From: Acidobacteriota bacterium
GTDB taxonomy: Bacteria; Acidobacteriota; Thermoanaerobaculia; UBA5066
Reading direction: 5' to 3'
NCBI GenBank assembly: GCA_016789625.1
Contig: JAEUQS010000777.1
Coordinates: 1 to 9,776 of the forward strand
Length of the DNA stretch: 9,776 nt
A program made the position numbers and the translations under genes. The notes under the pieces are model-generated. The model saw only the letters and a list, made by a program, of their open reading frames with translations. It did no database searches and was not told where the DNA came from. Shown here one piece after another: positions 1 to 6,496 of this stretch (position 1 is the first letter of the stretch; every line of letters starts with the position of its first letter).

Positions 1-651
1 CGTGTGGAGCTGCATGCGCTCCTTGGGCGTGAGCGCGCCGCGCTTCTCGAGATCCAGCGCGAAGAACAGGATCTCCTGGATGCGGTCCTGCGTCTGCGGA
101 AGCTTCAGGAGCGACATGTCCATGAGGTAGTAGCTGTCGAGGTCCGGATCCAGGATGAGGTTGGACTTGTCGCCCACGTGGACGATGAGGCCCCGCACGT
201 CGGCGATGAGGGAGGCGTGCGACGGCCCGCCCGCGGCGTCGCCCTTGGTTTTCACGTCGTCCCACGCGCGCCGGAGCGTCTCGACGGCGAGCTGGCTCCT
301 CTTGTTCTGGGCGAGCCCCTCCGGCGAGGTCTCGAGGTCCTTCGCGAGACGCCCGTCCACCTCGGCGAGCTGGGAGAACGCGGCGTCGATCTGGCCCGCC
401 TTGCGCGTCGTCTCCTCGGCGGCGTCGGCGATTCCCTCGGACGCGCGGCGCACCTGGAGCGCGTGCTCGGGGAGGAGCTCGAGCAGCCGCTCGAGGGGCC
501 TCTGGTAGACGAGGCCCTGGCGCTCCTTCTCGGCGAAGTCGATGAACTCGCGGATCGCGCCCACGTAGAGCACCAGAAGAACGAGGATCGGGATCGTGAA
601 GGCCACGATCACGACGAACAGCTTCTGGCGAACGGTCCAATTTCTCTTCAT
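1..651 (-). CDS. Methyl-accepting chemotaxis protein, N-terminal part (3' end beyond window)
   Basis: This is the N-terminal 217 codons of a membrane chemoreceptor. The frame is open to the left edge, so the HAMP and signalling domains would lie outside. Translation starts at an ATG (651-649) with GAGG 7 nt upstream. A short basic head (MKRNWTVRQK) precedes one strongly hydrophobic segment at residues 11-31. A mostly helical, charged periplasmic region follows. At residues 163-178 it carries the motif SNLILDPDLDSYYLMD, which I know from the sensor regions of many HAMP-containing receptors and histidine kinases. A second membrane segment has not yet appeared by residue 217. The gene is 16 bp downstream of a CheW-like gene and is the last gene visible in the chemosensory string. 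The receptor call rests on the sensor motif plus the two upstream CheW-type genes. A histidine kinase with the same sensor domain is the main alternative, because the signalling domain is not visible. The ligand cannot be inferred. Confidence 0.8.
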   Translation of the reverse strand, partial: MKRNWTVRQKLFVVIVAFTIPILVLLVLYVGAIREFIDFAEKERQGLVYQRPLERLLELLPEHALQVRRASEGIADAAEETTRKAGQIDAAFSQLAEVDGRLAKDLETSPEGLAQNKRSQLAVETLRRAWDDVKTKGDAAGGPSHASLIADVRGLIVHVGDKSNLILDPDLDSYYLMDMSLLKLPQTQDRIQEILFFALDLEKRGALTPKERMQLHT

Positions 652-667
652 CGGGAGACCTCGCGAC

Positions 668-1051
668 TCAGGTTCGGGTTTCAGGGAACGCGTCGAGCGC
701 GTCGAGCTTCGAAAGATCGAGGACGAGGAAGAGCGAATCCCCGTCTCCCACGGCCGCGCCCAGGACGGAGGCCGGCACGAACCTCCGGAGGAGGCCCGGC
801 AGCCGGCGGAGCCTCCCGAGCGGGAGATCGGAGAGTCCCAGGACCTCGGACACGCCGAAGCGCCCGCCCGAGGACGTCGCGACGGTGTGCGTGGAAACCC
901 CGGACACCGGCGCGCCGAGAGCGGAAGCGAGGGCGGCCGCGTCGCCCGCCACCTCGACGGGTGCCACGTCGACCGACGCCACCTGCGGCACCGGGAGCCC
1001 GTACCGCCGGCCTCCCGAGGAAACGACGAGGAGCGTCAGGGCCTCGCTCAT
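668..1051 (-). CDS. Short, divergent CheW-like adaptor
   Basis: A 127-residue protein that overlaps the end of the canonical cheW by 4 bp (ATGA, 1048-1051). The N-terminus (TLLVVSSGGRRYGLPVPQVA, residues 6-25) matches the first two strands of a CheW fold. RFGVSEVLGL (64-73) and SLFLVLDLSKLDAL (106-119) match its later strands. The conserved loop with the NLRG signature, present in the upstream gene, is missing, and the protein is about 20-35 residues shorter than normal. It probably folds as a reduced CheW barrel and may bind the receptor or compete for it without coupling to CheA in the usual way; that is inference. It lies between cheW and the receptor gene. The arrangement of CheW, reduced CheW and receptor recalls FrzA-FrzB-FrzCD of Myxococcus, but orthology is not shown. 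Third codon positions are almost all G or C and the frame is intact, so it does not look like a pseudogene. Confidence 0.75.
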   Translation of the reverse strand: MSEALTLLVVSSGGRRYGLPVPQVASVDVAPVEVAGDAAALASALGAPVSGVSTHTVATSSGGRFGVSEVLGLSDLPLGRLRRLPGLLRRFVPASVLGAAVGDGDSLFLVLDLSKLDALDAFPETRT

Positions 1052-1539
1052 GCGCCCCGGGAAAGCGCCTCCACGACCCGGTCGACCGAGAGGAGCGCCA
1101 CGAGGCTGCCGTCGGGGAGGAGCGCCTGCAGGGCGACGATGTCGGCGCCGCCGCTGCGGCTTGCCGGCACGGCGGCGACGAGATCGCCGATGCGGTCCAC
1201 GAGAAGGCCGGCCCGCTCGCCTCCGGCATTCACCATCACGAGACGCGCATCGGGTCCCATGCGCGCCGCGCCCAGCCCGAGAAGCGTCGCGAGGTCGGCC
1301 ACGGCGAGCACCTCGCCCCGGAGGTTCACGGCTCCGAGGAGCACGTCGGGCAGCCCGGGCACGGGGGTGATGGCGGGGAGCTTGGCGACCTCGGACACCT
1401 CGGACAGCCGCAGGCCGTAGAGCTCGCCCGCGACCCAGAACGTGAGGACGTCGAAGCTCTCCTCGGCAGCCGCCGCGGGCATTTCGGCAGCGCGCTCCGC
1501 CGCCGAGAGAAGGGCGTCTCCGTCGAAGCTCGTCGTCAC
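1048..1539 (-). CDS. cheW: Chemotaxis coupling protein CheW
   Basis: A single CheW domain of 163 residues. CheW is a cytoplasmic adaptor that links receptors to the kinase CheA in the signalling array. The first 27 residues are an Ala/Glu-rich extension. The domain then runs from FDVLTFWVAGELYGLRLSEV (29-48) through the signature GAVNLRGEVLAVADLATLLG (69-88) and GLLVDRIGDLV (111-121) to SLVALLSVDRVVEAL (145-159), in normal CheW order. The chosen GTG start (1539-1537) has no recognisable Shine-Dalgarno sequence: the 16 bp separating it from the preceding oxidoreductase gene read CCCTCC-type on this strand. An internal ATG at 1482-1480, just before the domain, is an alternative start. The stop overlaps the next CheW-like gene by 4 bp, which suggests translational coupling. 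The family call is secure; only the start is uncertain. Confidence 0.93.
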   Translation of the reverse strand: MTTSFDGDALLSAAERAAEMPAAAAEESFDVLTFWVAGELYGLRLSEVSEVAKLPAITPVPGLPDVLLGAVNLRGEVLAVADLATLLGLGAARMGPDARLVMVNAGGERAGLLVDRIGDLVAAVPASRSGGADIVALQALLPDGSLVALLSVDRVVEALSRGA

Positions 1540-1555
1540 GGGTGAAGGAGGGATG

Positions 1556-2215
1556 TTACGTCCGGGGCGGCGCGGCGCGGAGACCGATCTCTTCCGATTC
1601 GACGATCCGCACCCCGGGCTCCCCCCCGGCCAGCCCGATCAGCGCGCGGGCGACGTCCTCCGCCTCGACCGCGCGATAGCGGGCGAGGGGACCCACCATC
1701 GCGAAGCCCAGAGCCTTCGCGGCGAGGATGCCGAGCTTCTCGGCGGGCCGCGATTCGGCCCGCTCGCCGAGGAGGAACGACGGTCTGACGATGCCGACTC
1801 CGGGCACCCCGCTCGCGCGCACGGCGGCCTCGGCCTCCCCCTTGACGCGGCTGTAGAAGACGCTCGAGGACGGGTCGGCCCCGACCGCGCTCACGAGCCC
1901 GAAGAAGCGCGCCCCGCCCCGCGCCGCGGCCCGGGCCAGATTCGCGACCGCCTCGAGGTCGACCTTGCGGAACGCGGCCTGGCTTCCGGCCTTGCGAATC
2001 GTCGTGCCGAGCGCGCAGTAGACGTCGGCGCCCGCGAGCTCCTTCCGAGAGAGCACAAGCGCGTCGAAATCCACGCGGCGGGCGACGGCTCCCTCCGGCA
2101 GGGGCACGTCACGCCGCACGAGCGCGAGAACGGGGCCCCGCTGCGCGAGGAGCCGCACGAGGTGGCCGCCGACCAGCCCGGTCGCCCCGGCGACCAGAGC
2201 CTTGCGCTCACCCAC
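1556..2215 (-). CDS. NAD(P)-binding atypical SDR, TIP30/HTATIP2-like oxidoreductase
   Basis: A 219-residue Rossmann-fold protein of the atypical short-chain dehydrogenase/reductase group. The nucleotide-binding glycine motif GATGLVG is at residues 10-16, directly after the first beta strand. CALGTTIRKAGSQAAFRKVD (67-86) is typical of the bacterial TIP30-like branch, also annotated as NAD-dependent epimerase or semialdehyde dehydrogenase-like. A YxxxK pair is present (Y121, K125) after FFGLVSAVGAD (104-114), and RPSFLLG (144-150) closes the core. The substrate is unknown; such proteins are soluble and cytoplasmic. The GTG start (2215-2213) lies inside the end of yceH, giving an 8-bp overlap. 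This start places the first strand MGERKALVAG at the expected position. Its stop is 16 bp before cheW, so it appears to belong to the same transcript. The fold is confident and the exact reaction is not. Confidence 0.88.
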   Translation of the reverse strand: MGERKALVAGATGLVGGHLVRLLAQRGPVLALVRRDVPLPEGAVARRVDFDALVLSRKELAGADVYCALGTTIRKAGSQAAFRKVDLEAVANLARAAARGGARFFGLVSAVGADPSSSVFYSRVKGEAEAAVRASGVPGVGIVRPSFLLGERAESRPAEKLGILAAKALGFAMVGPLARYRAVEAEDVARALIGLAGGEPGVRIVESEEIGLRAAPPRT

Positions 2216-2843
2216 CGAGCTCGGCCTTCAGCCTGGCGACCAGCTCGGTCAGATCGAGAACCGACTGCTCCAGCTTCGCCACGCGCCGCTCGAGGCTCTC
2301 GGGAGCCGCGCTCGTGACGAGGGGCGCCGCCTTCTCCGTACCGGGCGGGATGCCGCCCGCGAGATGGCTCCAGCGGGCTTCCTTGTGGCCGGGCCGGCGC
2401 GGCAGCTCGAAGACGAGCGGCTCGCCGTCCGCGGCCATGCGCCGGAGCGTGGCCTCGACCTCCTCGGGGGAGGCGAACGCGTGGAGCCGGTCGGCCCGTT
2501 GCCGGAGCTCGCCCGGCGTCTGCTCGCCGCGCAGGAAGAGGAGCGTGAGCACGGCCTTGCTCGAGGCGTCGAGGTCCCACCGCGCGTCCAGGTTGTGCTC
2601 CCAGCGCTCGCTGCGGGCCCCGTCGGCGCTCCACACGAGCACCAGCTCGCGCAGGCGGTCGAGAGCGCCCGCCACGTCGCTCATCGCGAGGTCCATCACC
2701 GGCTCGCGGCTGGACCGCTGGTTGCACGCCGCAAGGAGAGCGTTCGCCGTGAGCGGGTAGTACTCGGGCGTCGACTGCTGCTTCTCGAGCAGGCTCCCGA
2801 GCACGCGGATCTCCACCGGATCGAGCTCCCGAACGAGCTTCAT
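2208..2843 (-). CDS. yceH: YceH/DUF480 family protein (UPF0502)
   Basis: A 211-residue member of the DUF480 family, which is known to adopt tandem winged-helix folds; its role is not established. Family hallmarks are clear: LDPVEIRVLGSLLEKQQSTP (7-26), the YYPLT and ACNQ blocks (29-42), SSREPVM (44-50), LRGEQTPGELRQRADRLHAF (104-123), and a WSHLAGG block (158-164) after VFELPRRPGHKEA. The C-terminus (about 183-209) has heptad-like LERRVAKLEQSVLDLTELVA and probably forms a coiled coil, as in other members. The ATG start (2843-2841) overlaps the sulP stop by 4 bp (ATGA). The stop overlaps the next gene by 8 bp, so it is embedded in a coupled string. A DNA-binding role is plausible from the fold but is inference. 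Confidence 0.93.
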   Translation of the reverse strand: MKLVRELDPVEIRVLGSLLEKQQSTPEYYPLTANALLAACNQRSSREPVMDLAMSDVAGALDRLRELVLVWSADGARSERWEHNLDARWDLDASSKAVLTLLFLRGEQTPGELRQRADRLHAFASPEEVEATLRRMAADGEPLVFELPRRPGHKEARWSHLAGGIPPGTEKAAPLVTSAAPESLERRVAKLEQSVLDLTELVARLKAELGG

Positions 2844-4615
2844 TCCTCGTCTCCCTTGTCCGGAGCCGGAGCGCCCTGGGGCGGCAGCTCGCCGGACATC
2901 ACCTGCCGCGCCTTCTCGAAGGCCTCCGGCATGCTGCGTGCGAAACGCCAGCGGGGAAAGTACGTCAGCCGGTCCACGCGGAGCAGCGTGTGCCGGGGCT
3001 CCGGCGGCAGCTCGGCGATGAGGATCTCGGTGCCCTGCGACCGGAGCTGGTTGGCCACCTGACGCAGCCGGTTGACGCCCGTCGCGTCCACGGTGGGCAC
3101 GTACCGCATGCGCAGGACGAACACCTTGGGCACGTCGTCGAGCTGATCCAGAACGTGCTTGAGCTTGTCGGCCGCGCCGAAGAAGAACGGCCCCTGGACC
3201 TCGAAGACCTCGACGCCCTTCGGCACGGCGTCCCGCCCGAGCGTCTGGACCCGATCGTGGATCGCGAGGAACTCCTTCGAGTCCTCCTTCGCGCTGCGGC
3301 CTCTCAGATCGTCGGTGACGCCGACGACGTCGGTCACCTCGGCCATGCGCTGCATGAAGAGGAGCGCCGACATCACGACGCCCACCTGCACGGCGACGGT
3401 GAGGTCCACGAAGATCGTGAGGAGGAAGGTGAGGACGAGGACCGCGATGTCGCCCTTCGGCGCGAGGAGGAGCGCGCGGAACGAGCGCCACTCGCTCATG
3501 TTGTAGGCCACGACGACGAGGATCGCGGCCAGCGCGGCGAGCGGGATCATCGCCGCCCAGCGACCGAAGAAGAGGAGGATGAGGAGGAGCGTGATGGCGT
3601 GCACCATGCCCGCGACGGGGGTGCGTCCGCCCGACTTGACGTTGGTCGCGGTGCGCGCGAGGGCGCCCGTCGCGGGGATGCCGCCGAAGAGGCCCGACGC
3701 GATGTTCGCGAGGCCCTGCGCGACGAGCTCCATGTTCGACTTGTGCCTGGAGCCGATCATGCCGTCGGCGACGACGGCCGAGAGGAGCGACTCGATGGCC
3801 GCGAGGAGCGCGATGGTGAACGCCGGCGAGACGAGCTCGCGGATCTCCTTCAGCCCGATGCCGGGGTCGTGAGGCACCGGGATGCCCGACGGCACGGTTC
3901 CGAACCGGGAGCCGATCGTCTCGACGGGGAGCTGGAAGATCGCGACGGCCAGCGTCGCGAGCACCATGGCGACGAACGGGCTCGGGATCTTTTTCGTGAC
4001 GCGCGGCCAGAGGAGGACGACGACGAGGGTGCCGAGGCCGACCCCGAGGGCCGCCGGATTGAACGTCGAGATGTTCTTTCCGTAGGCCTCCCACTTCTCG
4101 ACGAACTCCGGGGGCACGGGGCCCATCCTGAGACCCAGGAAGTCCTTGACCTGTCCCGACAGGATGATGAGCGCGATCCCGCTGGTGAAGCCCGTGATGA
4201 CGGGATACGGAATGAACTTGATGAGCGTGCCGAGCCGCGCGAGCCCGAGCGCGAGGACCATGACGCCCGCGATGACCGTGCAGGCCACGAGGCCCTGGGT
4301 GCCGTACTTCTGGACGATGCCGTAGACGATGACGACGAATGCGCCGGTCGGGCCGCCGATCTGCACCCGGCTGCCGCCCAGGAACGACACGAGGAAGCCC
4401 GCGACGATCGCGGTGTAGAGACCGCGGACGGGATCCACGCCCGAGCCGATCGCGAACGCGAGCGCGAGCGGCAGGGCCACGATGCCCACCACGAGGCCGG
4501 CCAGGGAATCGCGGACGAGGCCTTCGCGACCGTAGCCTTCCGCGAGGCATACGAAGAGCTTCGGGACGAAGGGGTTCCGGGCCAGCCTCTCGGCGAGAAG
4601 GGGGTTCTCCTTCAA
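2840..4615 (-). CDS. SulP family anion permease with C-terminal STAS domain
   Basis: A 591-residue inner-membrane transporter of the SulP/SLC26 family. Membrane helices fill about residues 32-430. Signatures include GGSRVQIGGPTGAFVVIVYG (80-99), IPYPVITGFTSGIA (135-148), AAIESLLSAVVADGMIG (272-288) and NMELVAQGLANIASGLFGGI (294-313), followed by PATGALARTATNVKSGG (314-330). A cytoplasmic STAS domain spans about 466-570 (VEVFEVQGPFFFGAADKL, later VPTVDATGVNRL). The IGGPTGAFVV and ESLL motifs are shared with bacterial bicarbonate, C4-dicarboxylate and sulfate carriers, so the substrate cannot be named. The start is a TTG (4615-4613) with GGAGG only 3 nt upstream. An in-frame stop lies about nine codons above it and no ATG or GTG is available. 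It overlaps yceH by 4 bp and follows a small membrane-protein ORF by 35 bp. No carbonic anhydrase or sulfur gene is adjacent. Confidence 0.95.
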   Translation of the reverse strand: MKENPLLAERLARNPFVPKLFVCLAEGYGREGLVRDSLAGLVVGIVALPLALAFAIGSGVDPVRGLYTAIVAGFLVSFLGGSRVQIGGPTGAFVVIVYGIVQKYGTQGLVACTVIAGVMVLALGLARLGTLIKFIPYPVITGFTSGIALIILSGQVKDFLGLRMGPVPPEFVEKWEAYGKNISTFNPAALGVGLGTLVVVLLWPRVTKKIPSPFVAMVLATLAVAIFQLPVETIGSRFGTVPSGIPVPHDPGIGLKEIRELVSPAFTIALLAAIESLLSAVVADGMIGSRHKSNMELVAQGLANIASGLFGGIPATGALARTATNVKSGGRTPVAGMVHAITLLLILLFFGRWAAMIPLAALAAILVVVAYNMSEWRSFRALLLAPKGDIAVLVLTFLLTIFVDLTVAVQVGVVMSALLFMQRMAEVTDVVGVTDDLRGRSAKEDSKEFLAIHDRVQTLGRDAVPKGVEVFEVQGPFFFGAADKLKHVLDQLDDVPKVFVLRMRYVPTVDATGVNRLRQVANQLRSQGTEILIAELPPEPRHTLLRVDRLTYFPRWRFARSMPEAFEKARQVMSGELPPQGAPAPDKGDEE

Positions 4616-4650
4616 GGGCCTCCGAGGATAGCTCTTCGCCGCTCAGGACC

Positions 4651-4827
4651 TCACAGCTCGAGGTGGACCAGCCGGTCGTACGGCAGCCGGATCGCGCGAT
4701 AGCCCGCGACGGCGGCGCCGAGGAAGGCGCCGAGCAGGAGCGCGGGACCGCACTCGTTCCAGATGTAGAGGATCGCGTCGGGGCCGAAGAGGGCGGGGCC
4801 GCAGGAGGTGGTGATGCTCATGTCCAT
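4651..4827 (-). CDS. Small single-span membrane protein, function unknown
   Basis: A 58-codon ORF lying on the same strand between the VWFA-like gene (39 bp upstream) and sulP (35 bp downstream). Of the 58 sense codons, 56 end in G or C (the exceptions are one GGT and one TAT). That matches the neighbouring real genes, and the composition lacks the excess Arg and Pro of shadow frames here. The product has a polar N-terminus with Cys9 and Cys26, a hydrophobic segment at about residues 27-43 (GPALLLGAFLGAAVAGY) and a basic tail (RAIRLPYDR), which suggests one membrane helix with the C-terminus in the cytoplasm. Two ATG codons are possible (4827 or 4821). GAGAG lies 4 or 10 nt upstream of them, a weak ribosome site. 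I do not recognise the family. Its position makes co-expression with sulP likely. Confidence 0.55.
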   Translation of the reverse strand: MDMSITTSCGPALFGPDAILYIWNECGPALLLGAFLGAAVAGYRAIRLPYDRLVHLEL

Positions 4828-4848
4828 GCACTCTCGACCCCGCAGCCT

Positions 4849-4863
4849 CCGGGAAGTTCCCGG
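4849..4863. repeat. Perfect 15-bp inverted repeat in intergenic gap
   Basis: CCGGGAA-G-TTCCCGG is a perfect palindrome with 7-bp arms and a 1-bp centre. It lies in the 39 bp between the stop of the VWFA-like gene and the small membrane-protein ORF. As RNA it could fold only as a 5-bp stem with a 5-nt loop and no U tract follows, so an intrinsic terminator is unlikely. A binding site for a dimeric regulator is possible but unproven. In DNA this rich in G and C such arms can also arise by chance. Confidence 0.3.
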
Positions 4864-4866
4864 CGA

Positions 4867-6411
4867 TCAGTTTCCGTAGTCGATGAACGCCTGCCCGATG
4901 CGCGAGGTGAGCACGTCGCGCACACCGACGAGGACGCGGCCGCTGCCCTTCGTCTTCACCGAGAGAGGCCTCCAGAAGAACGTCTTCGACGCCTGCTCCC
5001 ACTTGTCCTCGGGCACCTTCACGTCGAACGTCTCGCGGTTGACCTCGCTCGTGGCGCCCTTGTCGTCGATCGCGACGACCATGACCTCGACATCGGCCAC
5101 GCGCCGGTCGCCCTTGGGCAGGAACGTGAGCGCGCCGTACGGAATCGCGATCTCCATGGAGATCAGGTTCTTTCCCGCGGGTGCTTTCGCGTCCCGAGGC
5201 GGGAGGAGCTTGATGGGGAAGTCGCCCGCGGGCACCGGCGACTCGAGGAGCGCCGAGGCGAACTTGGAGTCGGCCCGCACGGCATCCGTCTGCGTGCGGT
5301 GCGCCTTCGGCGAGCGCACCGAGTAACCGGGCCTCCGCACCACGATTCGAACGGCTCTATTGGCGGTCGAGGCGTCCTTCGGCGTGAAGGCGATGCGGTA
5401 GGCGACCCGCAGGTCGTCGATCTGCCGCAGGAGCGGCTCGGCGAGCGTGCCGCGGAAGCGCTCGCCCCCGGTGTCGTTGGCAAGGACGATGTGGAGATCG
5501 TCGAGCGAGCCCTGCGCGTCGGTGGGGGCCCTCTGGGAAACGAGAGTCGACGCCGTGACCCCGGCTGACGGGTCGACCGCCACGACCGAGACGCGGGCGA
5601 GAACAGCTTGCTCGACGACCGTCGAAAGCTCTGTGAGGCGCTTCGGCCAGCCCGTGGGGGCTGCGAGGACGACCATCGTCTTGGGCTCCGGTCTCCCGGC
5701 GAGGGACAGCATGACGAAACCCAGAGAGCGAAGGAAATCGCGGGTCTCCACATCGGCCTCGGTGGCGGCGAGCACCCGGCCCGTCCGTGCGGCCGTACTG
5801 TTGGACCCCGTGGGCAGCACCGTCGCATCCTGAGCTCCGGTGGCGCGATACGGCTCGCTCTCGAGGCCGGGAAGCGGAACGGCTTCGGGGGACTGCGCGA
5901 AGAGCTTCTGGAGCGCCGACTCGACCCGCTCGGCCTCCGGCGTGAACGGCATGACGAGCCGCGTGCCGCGGTAGTTCCGGTAGATCGCCACGGGCTCGGC
6001 GTCCCGCTTCGCTCTCAGGATCGCGAGCGCCATCTCGAGCGCGCGGCTGCGATCGCCGCTCGCGATGTGCTGGTCGTCGATGACGAACACGATGCTCCGC
6101 GGGGGCACGACACCGCGTTCGGTGACCGGCGCGTCGGCCGCTGCTACGAGCGCGTCCCGCCCGTCGGGTCCGCCCGAGACGAAGTCGATGGGAACCTCGA
6201 CGCCGCCGAGGAAGAGCTGGAAGTCCTCCTTGCGGAGGCCCACGGCGGGCTTGCCATCGGGACCGAGCACGATCGCGGCGACCTCCCCCGCGAGAACCTC
6301 AGCGGACGACGCGACCCGCTTGCCCGCCGGGTCCTGTGCGAGGAGGGCCGTGGGGACGGCCGTACCGAGGAGGAGGGCCGAAACCGTGACGGCAGCGCGC
6401 ATCGTTCTCAT
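4867..6411 (-). CDS. Secreted VWFA-related (TIGR03436-type) protein
   Basis: A 514-residue exported protein. The start at 6411 is preferred to an upstream in-frame ATG at 6465 because AAAGGA lies 5 nt before it and it begins a clean signal peptide (about 1-25, basic MRTMR then SALLLGTAVPTALLA, likely cleaved before QD). Residues 38-80 form a beta-rich lead with GKPAVGLRKEDFQLFLGGVE (53-72), typical of this family. The von Willebrand A-like domain spans about 105-345: SIVFVIDDQHIASGDRSRAL, then KTMVVLAAPTGWP (244-256), VSVVAVDPSAGV (274-285) and ANDTGGERF (311-319). The metal site is not the canonical DxSxS; it reads DDQH (112-115). VRIVVRRPGYSVRSP (354-368) ends the domain and a second beta-rich region follows (about 390-514). 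The family is strongly expanded in Acidobacteriota and its function is mostly unknown. It is the first gene of the leftward run. Confidence 0.88.
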   Translation of the reverse strand: MRTMRAAVTVSALLLGTAVPTALLAQDPAGKRVASSAEVLAGEVAAIVLGPDGKPAVGLRKEDFQLFLGGVEVPIDFVSGGPDGRDALVAAADAPVTERGVVPPRSIVFVIDDQHIASGDRSRALEMALAILRAKRDAEPVAIYRNYRGTRLVMPFTPEAERVESALQKLFAQSPEAVPLPGLESEPYRATGAQDATVLPTGSNSTAARTGRVLAATEADVETRDFLRSLGFVMLSLAGRPEPKTMVVLAAPTGWPKRLTELSTVVEQAVLARVSVVAVDPSAGVTASTLVSQRAPTDAQGSLDDLHIVLANDTGGERFRGTLAEPLLRQIDDLRVAYRIAFTPKDASTANRAVRIVVRRPGYSVRSPKAHRTQTDAVRADSKFASALLESPVPAGDFPIKLLPPRDAKAPAGKNLISMEIAIPYGALTFLPKGDRRVADVEVMVVAIDDKGATSEVNRETFDVKVPEDKWEQASKTFFWRPLSVKTKGSGRVLVGVRDVLTSRIGQAFIDYGN

Positions 6412-6440
6412 GGTGTTCCTTTCGCCGGGAGAGGACGCTC

Positions 6441-6457
6441 TCGCGCCCGGGGCGCGA
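6441..6457. repeat. Inverted repeat in the VWFA-like gene leader
   Basis: TCGCGCC-CGG-GGCGCGA forms 7-bp arms around a 3-nt loop, about 30 bp upstream of the VWFA-like start codon. No U tract follows on either strand. It may shape the 5' leader of that message or be chance in GC-rich DNA. The rest of the roughly 100-bp gap down to the tRNA holds one other hairpin and no clear promoter. Confidence 0.25.
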
Positions 6458-6473
6458 TGTCGCAAACACCGTG

Positions 6474-6496
6474 CCTCGAACGGGCTTCGTTCGAGG
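6474..6496 (-). terminator. Hairpin 3' of tRNA-Pro, possible terminator
   Basis: On the minus strand CCTCGAAC-GAAGCCC-GTTCGAGG gives a perfect 8-bp stem with a 7-nt loop, beginning 14 bp after the encoded CCA of the tRNA. Position and orientation fit a terminator or a 3'-processing structure for the tRNA transcript. The sequence after the stem has only a short T run (GGTGTTTGCG), so strong intrinsic termination is doubtful, and read-through into the VWFA-like gene about 60 bp on is possible. Confidence 0.45.

Noticed and set aside
4..1545. Open plus-strand frame of 513 codons across the chemosensory genes
   Set aside because: It is rich in Arg, Glu and His with no recognisable domain and lies antisense to three frames with clear CheW and receptor motifs. 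It reflects the scarcity of stop codons in GC-rich DNA.
2208..4550. Apparent 780-residue fusion containing YceH at its end
   Set aside because: The part above 2843 is an Arg-rich frame overlapping sulP. The YceH family begins at the ATG that overlaps the sulP stop.
2840..4615. Naming the SulP protein as a sulfate or bicarbonate transporter
   Set aside because: The visible motifs are shared by carriers of several anions, and no neighbouring sulfur or carbonic anhydrase gene points to one.
2990..4702. Open plus-strand frame of 570 codons antisense to sulP
   Set aside because: The product is almost entirely Asp, Glu, Arg and His low complexity, whereas the minus strand encodes a full-length SulP protein.
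4643..5002. Alternative 119-codon minus-strand frame over the VWFA/sulP gap
   Set aside because: It overlaps the end of the VWFA-like gene and gives an Arg/His-rich product; the 58-codon frame there has far better codon use.
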